From the NCBI GenBank assembly GCA_017477425.1, contig JAFUVT010000029.1:62001-126000 (forward strand): a DNA stretch of 64,000 bases, read 5' to 3'. Source of the stretch: Bacteroidales bacterium. GTDB lineage: Bacteria > Bacteroidota > Bacteroidia > Bacteroidales > F082. A model generated the notes under the pieces. That model searched no databases. It saw nothing but the letters and a program-made list of their open reading frames with translations, and was not told where the DNA came from. Below, piece after piece: positions 8,303 through 16,264 of this stretch (the stretch's first letter is position 1; each line of letters starts with the position of its first letter). A program made the position numbers and the translations under genes.

Positions 8303-8314
8303 TGAATTCCGAAT
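8294..8314 (+). promoter_or_regulatory. Palindromic operator candidate upstream of the ATPase
   Basis: ATTCGGAAT and ATTCCGAAT arms separated by three bases end five bases before the -7 box at 8320. The palindrome therefore occupies the -33 region and could be an operator for self-regulation. Confidence 0.5.
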
Positions 8315-8319
8315 TTTAT

Positions 8320-8327
8320 TATTTTTG
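8320..8327 (+). promoter_or_regulatory. Promoter -7 box, DUF4143 ATPase
   Basis: TATTTTTG, 17 bases before the ATG at 8345 and immediately downstream of the palindromes. Confidence 0.65.
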
Positions 8328-8344
8328 CAGCAAAATTCATCACC

Positions 8345-9490
8345 ATGATTGAGCGTTTTTTGACTGCGGAAGCCCTTGGCGAAGACAATACCTTCCTATT
8401 TGGCGCAAGGCAAACTGGGAAAACAACCCTGTTGCTGCAATTGTTTCCCAAAGCAAGGTTTTACGACCTGCTTGAGAGCAACACCTTCGAGCGACTGCAA
8501 CGCAATCCCTCGTTGCTGCGTCAGGATTTGGAGATGTGCGAAAGCGGCACTTTGGTCATCATCGACGAGGTGCAGTCGCTCCCCATCTTGTTGAATGAAG
8601 TGCAATGGCTCATCGTGCGCAAAGGTCTCCGTTTCATCCTCAGCGGTTCAAGTGCCCGAAAACTGAAGCGCGGCGGTGCCAATATGCTTGGCGGTCGAGC
8701 CATGCAGACCAACCTTTATCCGTTGGTCAGCACTGAAATCCCTGATTTCGACCTGATTAAGGCCGTCAACCAAGGTATGATTCCGAGGCATTATTTGGCC
8801 AAGGCGGACAAATATTGGGCTATGTTGCAGGCCTACGTCGCGGTCTATCTCCGCGAGGAAATCAAGGCGGAGGCATTGGTACGCAACCTTTCCACCTTCA
8901 CGCGCTTTTTGGAAGCCGCCGCCTTGACCGATGGCGAAATGCTGAATTACAGCAACATCGCTCAGGATTGCGGCATCGATTCCAAGACGGTCGCAGCCTA
9001 TTTTTCCATTTTGGAGGAAACCTTGGTTGGCTATATGGTGCCCGCCTACGCCAAAGTGGTGAAGCGCAAGGTGCGGCAAGCGCCCCGATTCTATTATTTC
9101 GATGTCTCCATTCCCAATTATTTGCTGGGACGTCGTGCTTTGGAACCTGGTTCGACGGACTTTGGGCACGCTTTCGAGCACCTTATTATACAAGAGATTA
9201 TCGCTTATTTAGGCTATCACGGCAAGTTGGACAAGTTGTCGTATTGGCATACCTACAACGACAATGAAGTGGATGCGGTTTTGGGTGATGCCGAAGTGGG
9301 CATTGAAATCAAATCGACGGAGGAAGTGCAATCGCGGCACCTGCACGGGCTGAAAGCCTTCAAGGAAGAACATCCCGAAGTGCGAATGATAGTAGTTTCC
9401 CTCGACCCCAACCCGCGATTGTTCAAAGAAGTGGAAGTCTGGCCCGCCAAGCAGTTCCTTGAACAACTTTGGGCCGGAAAAATCTATTGA
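8345..9490 (+). CDS. AAA ATPase with DUF4143 (PD-(D/E)XK-like) C-terminus
   Basis: A 381-residue protein of the AAA_14/DUF4143 group. Walker A is GARQTGKTT (residues ~20-28), Walker B is LVIIDEVQ (~70-77), and the sensor-1 Ser/Arg-like region is FILSGSSARKLKRG. A winged-helix-like stretch (YSNIAQDCGIDSKTVAAYFSIL) follows. The C-terminal domain has EVDAVLGDAEVGIEIKST, the D...E-x-K pattern of PD-(D/E)XK nucleases. These cytoplasmic ATPases occur in many copies in bacterial genomes and their role is not settled. The gene stands alone with its own promoter between identical 40-bp repeats, which suggests a mobile or self-regulated module. Confidence 0.88.
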   Translation: MIERFLTAEALGEDNTFLFGARQTGKTTLLLQLFPKARFYDLLESNTFERLQRNPSLLRQDLEMCESGTLVIIDEVQSLPILLNEVQWLIVRKGLRFILSGSSARKLKRGGANMLGGRAMQTNLYPLVSTEIPDFDLIKAVNQGMIPRHYLAKADKYWAMLQAYVAVYLREEIKAEALVRNLSTFTRFLEAAALTDGEMLNYSNIAQDCGIDSKTVAAYFSILEETLVGYMVPAYAKVVKRKVRQAPRFYYFDVSIPNYLLGRRALEPGSTDFGHAFEHLIIQEIIAYLGYHGKLDKLSYWHTYNDNEVDAVLGDAEVGIEIKSTEEVQSRHLHGLKAFKEEHPEVRMIVVSLDPNPRLFKEVEVWPAKQFLEQLWAGKIY

Positions 9491-9503
9491 GAAACTGCGA
9501 AAA

Positions 9504-9575
9504 TTCGGAGTTGAATTCCGAAAATTTCAATAAAATTCGGAATAGCATTCCGAAAATTCACTCAAAATTCGGAAT
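9504..9575 (+). repeat. 40-bp direct repeat, right copy, with extra palindrome units
   Basis: Bases 9504-9543 are identical to 8263-8302. They run on into ATTCGGAAT, AGC, ATTCCGAAAAT and a further half-site ATTCGGAAT near 9566-9574, so about two and a half palindromes stand downstream of the ATPase. Confidence 0.88.
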
Positions 9576-9579
9576 AGGC

Positions 9580-9792
9580 TTATGCCTTTTCCTCATCGCC
9601 ATTGAGGGCGTACAACTCACGCAGGTTACGTTGTGCCTCTTCGCGGACGTGTTGTTCGGCCTCGGTGAAGGGGCCTTCGCCCAATTTCGCGAGCACGCGC
9701 TCGTATTCTTCAATCAGTTCAGGGCCTTCCTCGCCATTGGCTTCCATCGTCTTGGCGTTGTTGAAGGCAATCATCCAGTCTTTTAGTGCCAT
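9580..9792 (-). CDS. Small conserved-looking acidic protein (70 residues)
   Basis: A short cytoplasmic protein I cannot assign to a family. It starts MALKDWMIAFNNAKTMEA and is rich in Glu and Ala, probably all helical (PELIEEYERVLAKLGEGPFTEAEQH). Its GC content and codon use match the core genes nearby, and it has an ATG diverging from glnA, so I treat it as real. The stop codon lies just beyond the palindrome cluster. No function is proposed. Confidence 0.6.
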   Translation of the reverse strand: MALKDWMIAFNNAKTMEANGEEGPELIEEYERVLAKLGEGPFTEAEQHVREEAQRNLRELYALNGDEEKA

Positions 9793-9802
9793 TTTACTTT
9801 GT

Positions 9803-9836
9803 TTTGCTTACTATTGAATAATAATTCCTATCTTTG
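9803..9836 (+). promoter_or_regulatory. glnA promoter
   Basis: TTTG (9803-9806), 22 bases, then TATCTTTG (9829-9836); the chosen ATG at 9871 is 34 bases further on. Confidence 0.75.
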
Positions 9837-9870
9837 CGCAAAATTACAAAATCTTCAAATACAAATTGAA

Positions 9871-11382
9871 ATGGATTCAAGAATTGCAATGAACCCCAAT
9901 CGCCTGGTGCAGTACCTTCAGAAACCTGCATCGGAATTCACTCGCGCTGACATCATCCGTTACTGCGAGGAAAACCAAATAGAATTCGTCAACTTCCACT
10001 ATTGTGGCTGGGACGGCAAACTGAAGACCCTCAACTTCGTGATCCACAGCGCGGAACACCTTGAGAACATCCTCACCGCCGGCGAGCGCGTCGACGGCTC
10101 CAGCCTCTTCCCCTTCATCGAAGCCGGAAAGAGCGACCTCTATGTGGTGCCGAAGTACCGCACGGCCTTCCGCAACCCCTTCACCGAGACGCCCACCCTC
10201 GACATCCTCTGCTCGTTCTACAACCGCGACGGCGAACCGTTTGAAAGCTCACCCGAACACATCCTCCACAAGGCGCACGAGGTCTTCAAGAAGACCACGG
10301 GCCTGCAAATGGAAACGATGGGCGAACTGGAATACTACATCATTGCCGACGACGAGGAAATCTACGAAGTGCCCGACCAACGCGGCTACCACGAGAGCGC
10401 CCCGTTCAACAAGTTCACCGAGTACCGCGTGGAGGCCATGCGCCTCATCGCTCAGGCTGGCGGCTTGATTAAGTACGGTCACTCCGAAGTGGGCAACTTC
10501 ACCCACGACGGCAAGATTTACGAGCAGAACGAAATCGAGTTCCTGCCCACCAACATCGAGGATGCCGCCGACCAACTCGTTGTGGCCAAGTGGATTATGC
10601 GCCAACTGGCTTACGAATATGGCGTCACGCTGACCTTCGCCCCGAAGATTACTGTGGGCAAGGCCGGCTCGGGCATGCACGTCCACTGCAAGTTCACGAA
10701 GGATGGTAAGAGTGTGATGGTGACCAAAGGCGAACTCAGCGACTACGGCAAGAAAGCCATCGCCGGCTATATGGACGCTGGCACTTCGCTGCCTGCCTTC
10801 GGCAACCCCAACCCGCTGTCGTTCCTGCGTCTGGTGCCTCATCAGGAAGCCCCGACCTCGCTGTGCTGGTCCTACTCGAACCGCAGCGCCTTGGTGCGCG
10901 TGCCGCTCGGCTGGATTAATAATGGAAAAGACATGGCTGCCAACGCCAACCCGCTGGAAAAGAAGTCGAACAAGGACTTCAGCGAGAAGCAGACCTTCGA
11001 GTGGCGTGCCTCCGACGGTTGCGCCGACATGTACCTGCTGATGGCCGCCCTCTGCGCCGCTGCCCGTCACGGCTTCGAGATGCCAAACGCCCTTGAGGTC
11101 GCCGAAAAGACCTATGTCGGCCTCGGCGTCAACATCCACGACGAGAAGAACAAGAAATTGCAGGAAAGCCTCGAGCAACTGCCCGACAGCTGCGTGGCCG
11201 CCGCCAAGGAATTGGCCAAGGACCGCGAGATCTACACCGCCAAGGGCGTGTTCTCAGACGCCATCGTGGACTACATGATCAAATACCTCACCAATTTCAA
11301 CGATGCCAACCTCCGCAAGGAATTGGGCAATGACACCGAGAAGATCCTGAAACTGGTGAAGGAAAACATTCACGTGGGATAA
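9871..11382 (+). CDS. glnA: Glutamine synthetase, class I-type
   Basis: The 503-residue cytoplasmic enzyme joins glutamate and ammonia using ATP. The beta-grasp N-terminal domain contains GERVDGSSLFPFIEAGKSD, corresponding to the DGSS loop. The catalytic domain has METMGELEYYI (metal-binding Glu), the glutamate-binding loop KAGSGMHVHCKF, GNPNPLSFLRLVPHQEAP and NRSALVRVPLGW (active-site Arg). No typical adenylylation-site segment was recognised. I prefer the ATG at 9871, because the promoter box at 9829-9836 lies downstream of any earlier start; the ATG at 9889 is an alternative. A 28-bp palindrome follows 12 bases after the stop. Confidence 0.94.
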   Translation: MDSRIAMNPNRLVQYLQKPASEFTRADIIRYCEENQIEFVNFHYCGWDGKLKTLNFVIHSAEHLENILTAGERVDGSSLFPFIEAGKSDLYVVPKYRTAFRNPFTETPTLDILCSFYNRDGEPFESSPEHILHKAHEVFKKTTGLQMETMGELEYYIIADDEEIYEVPDQRGYHESAPFNKFTEYRVEAMRLIAQAGGLIKYGHSEVGNFTHDGKIYEQNEIEFLPTNIEDAADQLVVAKWIMRQLAYEYGVTLTFAPKITVGKAGSGMHVHCKFTKDGKSVMVTKGELSDYGKKAIAGYMDAGTSLPAFGNPNPLSFLRLVPHQEAPTSLCWSYSNRSALVRVPLGWINNGKDMAANANPLEKKSNKDFSEKQTFEWRASDGCADMYLLMAALCAAARHGFEMPNALEVAEKTYVGLGVNIHDEKNKKLQESLEQLPDSCVAAAKELAKDREIYTAKGVFSDAIVDYMIKYLTNFNDANLRKELGNDTEKILKLVKENIHVG

Positions 11383-11394
11383 CAAATTCATCTG

Positions 11395-11422
11395 GTAGAG
11401 ACGTAGCGCGCTACGTCTCTAC
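11395..11422. repeat. 28-bp perfect palindrome, GTAGAGACG family
   Basis: Identical to the copy at 2523-2550. It lies 12 bases after the glnA stop and 19 bases before the GT39 start, in a codirectional gap. Confidence 0.9.
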
Positions 11423-11441
11423 ATGTGTATACGGAAAGGCC

Positions 11442-13262
11442 ATGACAAAGGACAAGATATTCAATTGGAGATTTTGCCTTTGTTGTGGCCTTTTCCTTTG
11501 GTTTATCATCAACCTTTTTCAAGGCCTTTTCACCGAAATCCAGGAGGATGAGGCCTATTATGCCCTCTACGGCGAGCACCTCGCCTGGGGATATTTCGAC
11601 CATCCGCCGATGGTGGGGTTGATGACGTTTTTGAGCAGCCATTTGTTTAAAGGCATCTTGGGTGTCAGGTTTTTGACGATTGTTTTCTCCACGCTTTCAC
11701 TTTGGGTGATATGGTTTATTGCCATTGATCGGCCCTTCGGCAAGCTTAGGGACCTTAACCCTTCAGAAAAAGCTAAGGTTGCTGAGCCTGTCGAAGCACC
11801 GACTCTTAAGCACGTTTTACTGTTTTTCATTTTTGCCTTTTCCATCGTGATGTTCAACATCTATGGCTTTGTCACCACGCCCGACTCGGCCTTGATTCTG
11901 TTTTCTGCCTTGTTTTTGTTGGTTTACCAAAACTATCTCAAAAACCATTCCTGGAAAAACACTCTCCTGATGGGCTTGATGATGGCCTTGATGATTTATA
12001 GCAAATACCATGCTTTCCTGTTGTTAGGGCTCGTTGTGCTTTCCAACTTGCGTTTGCTGAAGGATGGTAAGTTTTATGTGGCCTGTCTGCTGACGTTGGC
12101 CTTGTTGACACCGCACATTCTTTGGCAAATCAACCATGACTTTCCAAGCTTCCGCTACCATCTTTCGGGACGCAGCGAACCATTCCGCTGGAGTTATTTT
12201 TTGGAGTATTTGCCCAACCAATTGCTGATTTTCAATCCGTTTACGTTTGGTGCGGTGGTGTACGTGTTGGTAAAAGGAGACAAGTCCAGTTTGCCGTGCA
12301 TAGATTCCAATCGCACAAGCCCTGCTAGGAATGACATGTACGGCAATCGGGGCTTTGAGCGCGGCTTGCGCTTCATCCTCGTCGGGTTCTTTTTCTTCTT
12401 CTGGCTGATGGCTTTCCGTGGACACGTGGAGCCGCATTGGACCATCGTCTGCATGATTCCAGCCGTGGTGCTGGTCTATCGCAAAGCCTTAGTTGACGAG
12501 AAGTTACAGAAATACATTCGCTGTTTTATGATGCCTTCCCTCCTATTGGTTCTGGCTGTAAGGATACTTTTGATGACTCCTCTGGCCGACCGCTATGGCT
12601 ATCATGGGAAAGAAGCCTATTACAAAGCCATCGAAACCGTGGCAGGCGACCGTCCTGTCGTTTTCAGAGGCTCGTTCCAACGGCCTGCATTATATCATTA
12701 TTTCACGGGCAAACCCAGCTCGACCCTGCGCTGTTATTACGATCGCATGACGCAATACGACCTCTTGCAGTTCGACCGAGAGTGGATCGGCCAGCAAGTG
12801 TTGGTTTGCGGGTCCGACGGCAACATCTCTGAAACTTTCAAAGTCGAGAAAGTGGAGTTCAGTGGTTATATGGCTGAGCATTTCCAAACCGCCAACCGAT
12901 TGGTGACTGAGTTCAAGATTACCAACGCCGATGAGCCCAAAACTCCCGTTTTTCACGTAGGCGACACCATAGAAATGGATTTTTCCATCCACAATCCCTA
13001 CGACCAGCCCATCGATTTCCACCATGAGGAATTCGACATGGGCCTTAAGGTCCTGTTCCTCGCCAACGACAGTTTCAGCTATGCCATCCATCAGAAAATC
13101 AACTTAATAGTTCCATGTCAAACACATGAAGGCCACCTCTCGGCCATCATAGGTAAAGACGTGAAACTCGGGAAAAACCGCATCGCTTTGGGTGTTAGCG
13201 ACAGGATTGCCACTTTTGTTACGGCTGGAAACGAGCGGGAGATTATGATTGTGCAGCCCTAA
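11442..13262 (+). CDS. GT39/ArnT-like membrane glycosyltransferase with repeat-derived inserts
   Basis: A 606-residue polytopic protein of the dolichyl-phosphate-mannose/ArnT superfamily, which moves a sugar from a polyprenyl phosphate to an acceptor on the periplasmic side. The first loop carries the signature FTEIQEDEAYYALYGEHLAW then GYFDHPPM, with the catalytic acidic pair. About ten hydrophobic helices follow, then a soluble beta-rich C-terminal domain (residues ~420-606). Two loops contain translated dispersed repeats: residues ~98-120 (RPFGKLRDL ... AEPVEAPTL) and ~284-302 (PCIDSNRTSPARNDMYGN). The gene overlaps the convergent IPExxxVDY gene by 20 bases. The acceptor is unknown. Confidence 0.85.
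   Translation: MTKDKIFNWRFCLCCGLFLWFIINLFQGLFTEIQEDEAYYALYGEHLAWGYFDHPPMVGLMTFLSSHLFKGILGVRFLTIVFSTLSLWVIWFIAIDRPFGKLRDLNPSEKAKVAEPVEAPTLKHVLLFFIFAFSIVMFNIYGFVTTPDSALILFSALFLLVYQNYLKNHSWKNTLLMGLMMALMIYSKYHAFLLLGLVVLSNLRLLKDGKFYVACLLTLALLTPHILWQINHDFPSFRYHLSGRSEPFRWSYFLEYLPNQLLIFNPFTFGAVVYVLVKGDKSSLPCIDSNRTSPARNDMYGNRGFERGLRFILVGFFFFFWLMAFRGHVEPHWTIVCMIPAVVLVYRKALVDEKLQKYIRCFMMPSLLLVLAVRILLMTPLADRYGYHGKEAYYKAIETVAGDRPVVFRGSFQRPALYHYFTGKPSSTLRCYYDRMTQYDLLQFDREWIGQQVLVCGSDGNISETFKVEKVEFSGYMAEHFQTANRLVTEFKITNADEPKTPVFHVGDTIEMDFSIHNPYDQPIDFHHEEFDMGLKVLFLANDSFSYAIHQKINLIVPCQTHEGHLSAIIGKDVKLGKNRIALGVSDRIATFVTAGNEREIMIVQP
11731..11800. repeat. Inverted pair of CCCTTCGACAGG-family repeats inside the GT39 gene
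   Basis: A left copy (11731-11754, GGCCCTTCGGCAAGCTTAGG...) and an inverted right copy (11777-11800, GGTTGCTGAGCCTGTCGAAG...) are separated by 22 bases, forming a REP doublet that is translated without a stop. Confidence 0.82.
12291..12346. repeat. GTCATTCC/GGGAATCTAT-family repeat inside the GT39 gene
   Basis: The outer arms TTGCCGT and ACGGCAA enclose CATAGATTCC ... GGAATGACATGT. The same block order recurs at about 51246-51286 between map and dnaG. Here it is read as PCIDSNRTSPARNDMYGN. Confidence 0.75.
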
Positions 13263-13767
13263 GAGCTTCAAATTGGGCCTGTTGTTCTTTGAGTTGCTTG
13301 CGCACCTCTTTGATGTTGTTTTGCTTCTTTTTCCTATTGATCATTTGCTGCTCGCAATCGGCGATGGTCTCCAACACCTGCCTCAAGTTTTTGTCTTTTT
13401 CGAGAACGAAGGCGTGACCGATACCTTCGATGCTGCGTAGACGGCCCATAATGTCGATTTGCCGCTCGGCAGGAAGGTAGCCTTGTATTAGGAAAAGATA
13501 GTCCAAACGCGGCTTGAAAGGAAAGAGCGCTCTCTCCTTATAAACTAGCGAGACAAGGTTGTAGACGTTGTAGTTTTCGCCAATGGTATAATAGAAAAAG
13601 GAATAAGGCGCACCTTCGAAAATCAGGTCGTCATAACGAACCAGGTCCAATGACAACGCATTGTTGATGCTCCAAGTCAGTTTATAGTCGACCAAGCCGC
13701 TATTGATGCCGACAACGGTAGTGTCGTCGAACGAGGCAATTTGTATTCTCTTGTCTTTAGCCATCAT
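13243..13767 (-). CDS. IPExxxVDY family protein
   Basis: A 174-residue protein of a Bacteroidota-specific family named after a motif that here has only its end conserved (GINSGLVDYKLTWSIN). The C-terminal ~50 residues are a basic, glutamine-rich helix (NNIKEVRKQLKEQQAQFEALR), probably a coiled coil. The function is not established. It begins in the stop codon of rnc (ATGA overlap), a linkage usual in this phylum, so the two are translationally coupled. Its 3' end overlaps the convergent GT39 gene by 20 bases. Confidence 0.82.
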   Translation of the reverse strand: MMAKDKRIQIASFDDTTVVGINSGLVDYKLTWSINNALSLDLVRYDDLIFEGAPYSFFYYTIGENYNVYNLVSLVYKERALFPFKPRLDYLFLIQGYLPAERQIDIMGRLRSIEGIGHAFVLEKDKNLRQVLETIADCEQQMINRKKKQNNIKEVRKQLKEQQAQFEALRAAQS

Positions 13768-14495
13768 TGGTTCTCCTTTTCCATTAGGGCGTGATAGGTC
13801 TTCTCAGCCGCCAATTGCTCGGCGCCACGGATAGAGCGGTCGACAGCGTCGGCATAAGGCGTTTCGTCGATAAAAATCTGCACGTGGTACTGTTTGCGAT
13901 GGGCCTCGCCTTTCTCGTCCAAAAGACGGAATTCAAGTTTCTTCTTGCGCTTCTGCGACCATTCGAGCAGTTTGCTCTTGAAGTTGACCTCGGTGTGCTG
14001 CATTTCGTCTAGGTCCACATGGACATGGATAATACGCTCGATGATGACTTTCTTGGCAAATTCGTAGCCTCGGTCGAGGTAGATGGCTCCCATAAAGGCT
14101 TCGAAGGCATTGCCACCCATCGAGCGGGCGTTGCTACCCATATCAGAGGCATGCCGGATATAGGCATCGCAGCCAAGCTTTTGTGACAGCTTGTTGAGCG
14201 AAACGCGGCTGACGATGCGGGAGCGCATCTCGGTGAGGAAGCCTTCGGGCTGGGTGGGATAGGTACGGAAGAGGTAGTCGGCCACGGCGAGACTGAGTAC
14301 GGCATCGCCAAGGTACTCCATACGCTCGTTGCTGACGTGGTAATGACCTATCGTCTCGCCCACCACCGACTTATGGGTGAACGCCACGCGATAAAGCACA
14401 ATGTTCCTCGGGTAAAAGCCGAAGACGTTGTGGATGTAGTCGTAAAGTTCCTTGTCTTGGGGGTCTTTGGGTCGTGAAAGCGGGAAAAGGGCCAT
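13764..14495 (-). CDS. rnc: Ribonuclease III
   Basis: A 243-residue double-strand-specific endoribonuclease for rRNA and mRNA processing. The RNase III signature is NERMEYLGDAVL, and the second catalytic helix contains GNAFEAFMGAIYLDRGYE, supplying the metal-binding acidic residues. The C-terminal double-stranded RNA-binding domain spans residues ~160-243 (FKSKLLEWSQKRKK ... AEQLAAEKTYHALME). The ATG at 14495 leaves one base after the fabF stop; an upstream TTG at 14507 would overlap fabF and is less likely. It sits in the acpP-fabF-rnc order common in Bacteroidota. Confidence 0.95.
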   Translation of the reverse strand: MALFPLSRPKDPQDKELYDYIHNVFGFYPRNIVLYRVAFTHKSVVGETIGHYHVSNERMEYLGDAVLSLAVADYLFRTYPTQPEGFLTEMRSRIVSRVSLNKLSQKLGCDAYIRHASDMGSNARSMGGNAFEAFMGAIYLDRGYEFAKKVIIERIIHVHVDLDEMQHTEVNFKSKLLEWSQKRKKKLEFRLLDEKGEAHRKQYHVQIFIDETPYADAVDRSIRGAEQLAAEKTYHALMEKENQ

Positions 14496-14496
14496 C

Positions 14497-15750
14497 TTAT
14501 GATTCAAACTTTTTGAAGATCAAAGTGGCGTTTTGTCCGCCGAAACCGAAAGAGTTGGAAAGCGCGTAATGGATGTCGCGCTTGCGGGCATGGTTGAAAG
14601 TGAAATCGAGATGGCTGTCGATTTGTGGGTCGTCATCGAAATGGTTGATGGTAGGCGGGATGATGCCATTCTTGAGGGCCAGCACGCTGGCGATGGCTTC
14701 GATGGCTCCTGCACCACCGAGGAGGTGACCCGTCATCGACTTGGTGGAGTTGATGCTGATGTTGTAGGCATGTTCGCCAAACACCTCTTTGATGGCGATA
14801 GGCTCAGCCAAGTCGCCCGCCGGCGTCGAAGTGCCATGCGTGTTGATATGGTCGATAGCTTCAGGGGCCAAGTTGGCATCTTTCAAGGCACGTTGCATGC
14901 TGAGGATGCCACCTTTGCCTTCGGGGTGCGGCGCAGTGATGTGGTAGGCGTCGGCCGAGGCACCACCGCCCACGACTTCGGCATAGATTTTCGCGCCACG
15001 CGCCACAGCGTGTTCATATTCCTCAAGCACCAAACAACCAGCGCCTTCGCCCATGACGAAACCGTCACGGTTGAGGTCGAAAGGACGTGAAGCGGTCAGC
15101 GGGTCATCGTTGCGTGTCGATAAGGCTTTCATGGAATTGAAACCTCCAATGCCTGGAACCGTGATGGCCGCACCAGCGCCTCCTGCCACCACCACCTGAC
15201 ACCTACCGTACCGGATGTTGTCGAAAGCATCAATGATGGCGTGCGCCGATGAAGCACAGGCTGAAACGGTAGCATAGTTAGGACCTCTGAAACCATATTT
15301 GATGGACACCACACCTGCTGGCATGTTGACAATCATCTTGGTAATGAGGAAAGGGCTAAAACGCGGCACGCGGTCAGTGTCGGCATATTCCATCATCTCG
15401 TTGTAGAAATGGTTGACGCCGCCGATGCCCGAGGTAATCATCACGCCCACTTCGTCACAGTCGGTGTTCTCGGCGCTGAGGCCCGAGTCTGCAATGGCCT
15501 CATCGGCAGCGATGAGGTCAAACTGTGCGAAGAGGTCGTATTTGCGGACTGTTTTTTTGTCGAAAAATTCGTCTGGATTGTACCCTTTCACCTCACAGGC
15601 GAAATGGGTCTTAAACAAAGCAGAATCGAAACGGGTAATCTCGCCGGCACCGTTTTTGCCGTTCACCAATCCTTCCCAGAAATCCTTGACGGTGTTTCCA
15701 ATAGGGGTGATGGCACCTAGGCCCGTGATGACCACTCGTTTCGATTCCAT
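14497..15750 (-). CDS. fabF: 3-oxoacyl-[acyl-carrier-protein] synthase II
   Basis: This 417-residue enzyme condenses malonyl-ACP with acyl-ACP in fatty acid elongation. The thiolase-fold catalytic triad is visible: Cys165 in TVSACASSAHA, a His in DHINTHGTSTPAGD, and a second His in NSTKSMTGHLLGGAGA. The N-terminus VVITGLGAITPIGNTVKDFW and the C-terminus SNSFGFGGQNATLIF are standard and the length is normal. It lies 34 bases after acpP, its substrate carrier, and one base before rnc, so the four genes from acpP to IPExxxVDY probably form one operon. Confidence 0.97.
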   Translation of the reverse strand: MESKRVVITGLGAITPIGNTVKDFWEGLVNGKNGAGEITRFDSALFKTHFACEVKGYNPDEFFDKKTVRKYDLFAQFDLIAADEAIADSGLSAENTDCDEVGVMITSGIGGVNHFYNEMMEYADTDRVPRFSPFLITKMIVNMPAGVVSIKYGFRGPNYATVSACASSAHAIIDAFDNIRYGRCQVVVAGGAGAAITVPGIGGFNSMKALSTRNDDPLTASRPFDLNRDGFVMGEGAGCLVLEEYEHAVARGAKIYAEVVGGGASADAYHITAPHPEGKGGILSMQRALKDANLAPEAIDHINTHGTSTPAGDLAEPIAIKEVFGEHAYNISINSTKSMTGHLLGGAGAIEAIASVLALKNGIIPPTINHFDDDPQIDSHLDFTFNHARKRDIHYALSNSFGFGGQNATLIFKKFES

Positions 15751-15784
15751 AAACGCTTTATTCTAGGTTTTGATTAACTGAAAA

Positions 15785-16030
15785 TCAATTGTTTTCAGCG
15801 CGCATCTTTTCGATGAGACGAACCACGTCACCCACAGTTTGGATGCTTTCTTGTTGGTCGTCCGGGATGGAGAGGTTAAAACTCTTTTCAAATTCCATCA
15901 TCAGTTCGACGGTGTCCAATGAATCGGCACCAAGGTCGTTGGTGAAACTGGCTTCCATTGTGACTTCAGCCGGATCAACGCCGAGTTTTTCAGCAATGAT
16001 CGGAACGATTTCATTCAAAATTTCTGACAT
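15785..16030 (-). CDS. acpP: Acyl carrier protein
   Basis: An 81-residue acidic four-helix protein that carries acyl chains on 4'-phosphopantetheine. Ser37 in [15 protein letters not shown] is the attachment site. It is the first gene of the acpP-fabF-rnc-IPExxxVDY operon. The promoter box at 16181-16188 implies an untranslated leader of about 145 bases, unusually long for this window, where leaders are typically 10-20 bases; an unrecognised internal promoter is possible. Confidence 0.97.
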   Translation of the reverse strand: MSEILNEIVPIIAEKLGVDPAEVTMEASFTNDLGADSLDTVELMMEFEKSFNLSIPDDQQESIQTVGDVVRLIEKMRAENN

Positions 16031-16180
16031 TTTTCTCTTTTTTTAGTTGATAAATGAGCCGCAGAAGGAGGACTTTTTCCGTTTCAAAAAGCATATTTTT
16101 TCATCAATGAATTGATAATCATATACTTAAGAAAGAATTGAGGCCGTCTCTCGCGACCGATAATTACTCGTTTTCGGCGG

Positions 16181-16188
16181 CAAAGGTA
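16181..16188 (-). promoter_or_regulatory. Promoter -7 box, acpP operon
   Basis: TACCTTTG on the minus strand, about 150 bases upstream of acpP and back to back with the polA promoter. The 16031-16180 leader has no gene that I can see. Confidence 0.55.
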
Positions 16189-16213
16189 CAACTTTTTTTG
16201 ATAACAAGCGTTT

Positions 16214-16246
16214 TTTGGCGATTTTCATCAAAAACCCTTATTTTTG
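16214..16246 (+). promoter_or_regulatory. polA promoter
   Basis: TTTG (16214-16217), 21 bases, then TATTTTTG (16239-16246); the ATG at 16265 follows after 18 bases. The box excludes an upstream TTG start near 16244. Confidence 0.7.
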
Positions 16247-16264
16247 CCCTCAAAACCGACCACA

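Noticed and set aside
8345..9490. DUF4143 ATPase as a transposition protein of an IS
   Set aside because: No transposase, terminal inverted repeats of IS type or target duplication could be seen; only the 40-bp direct repeat is supported.
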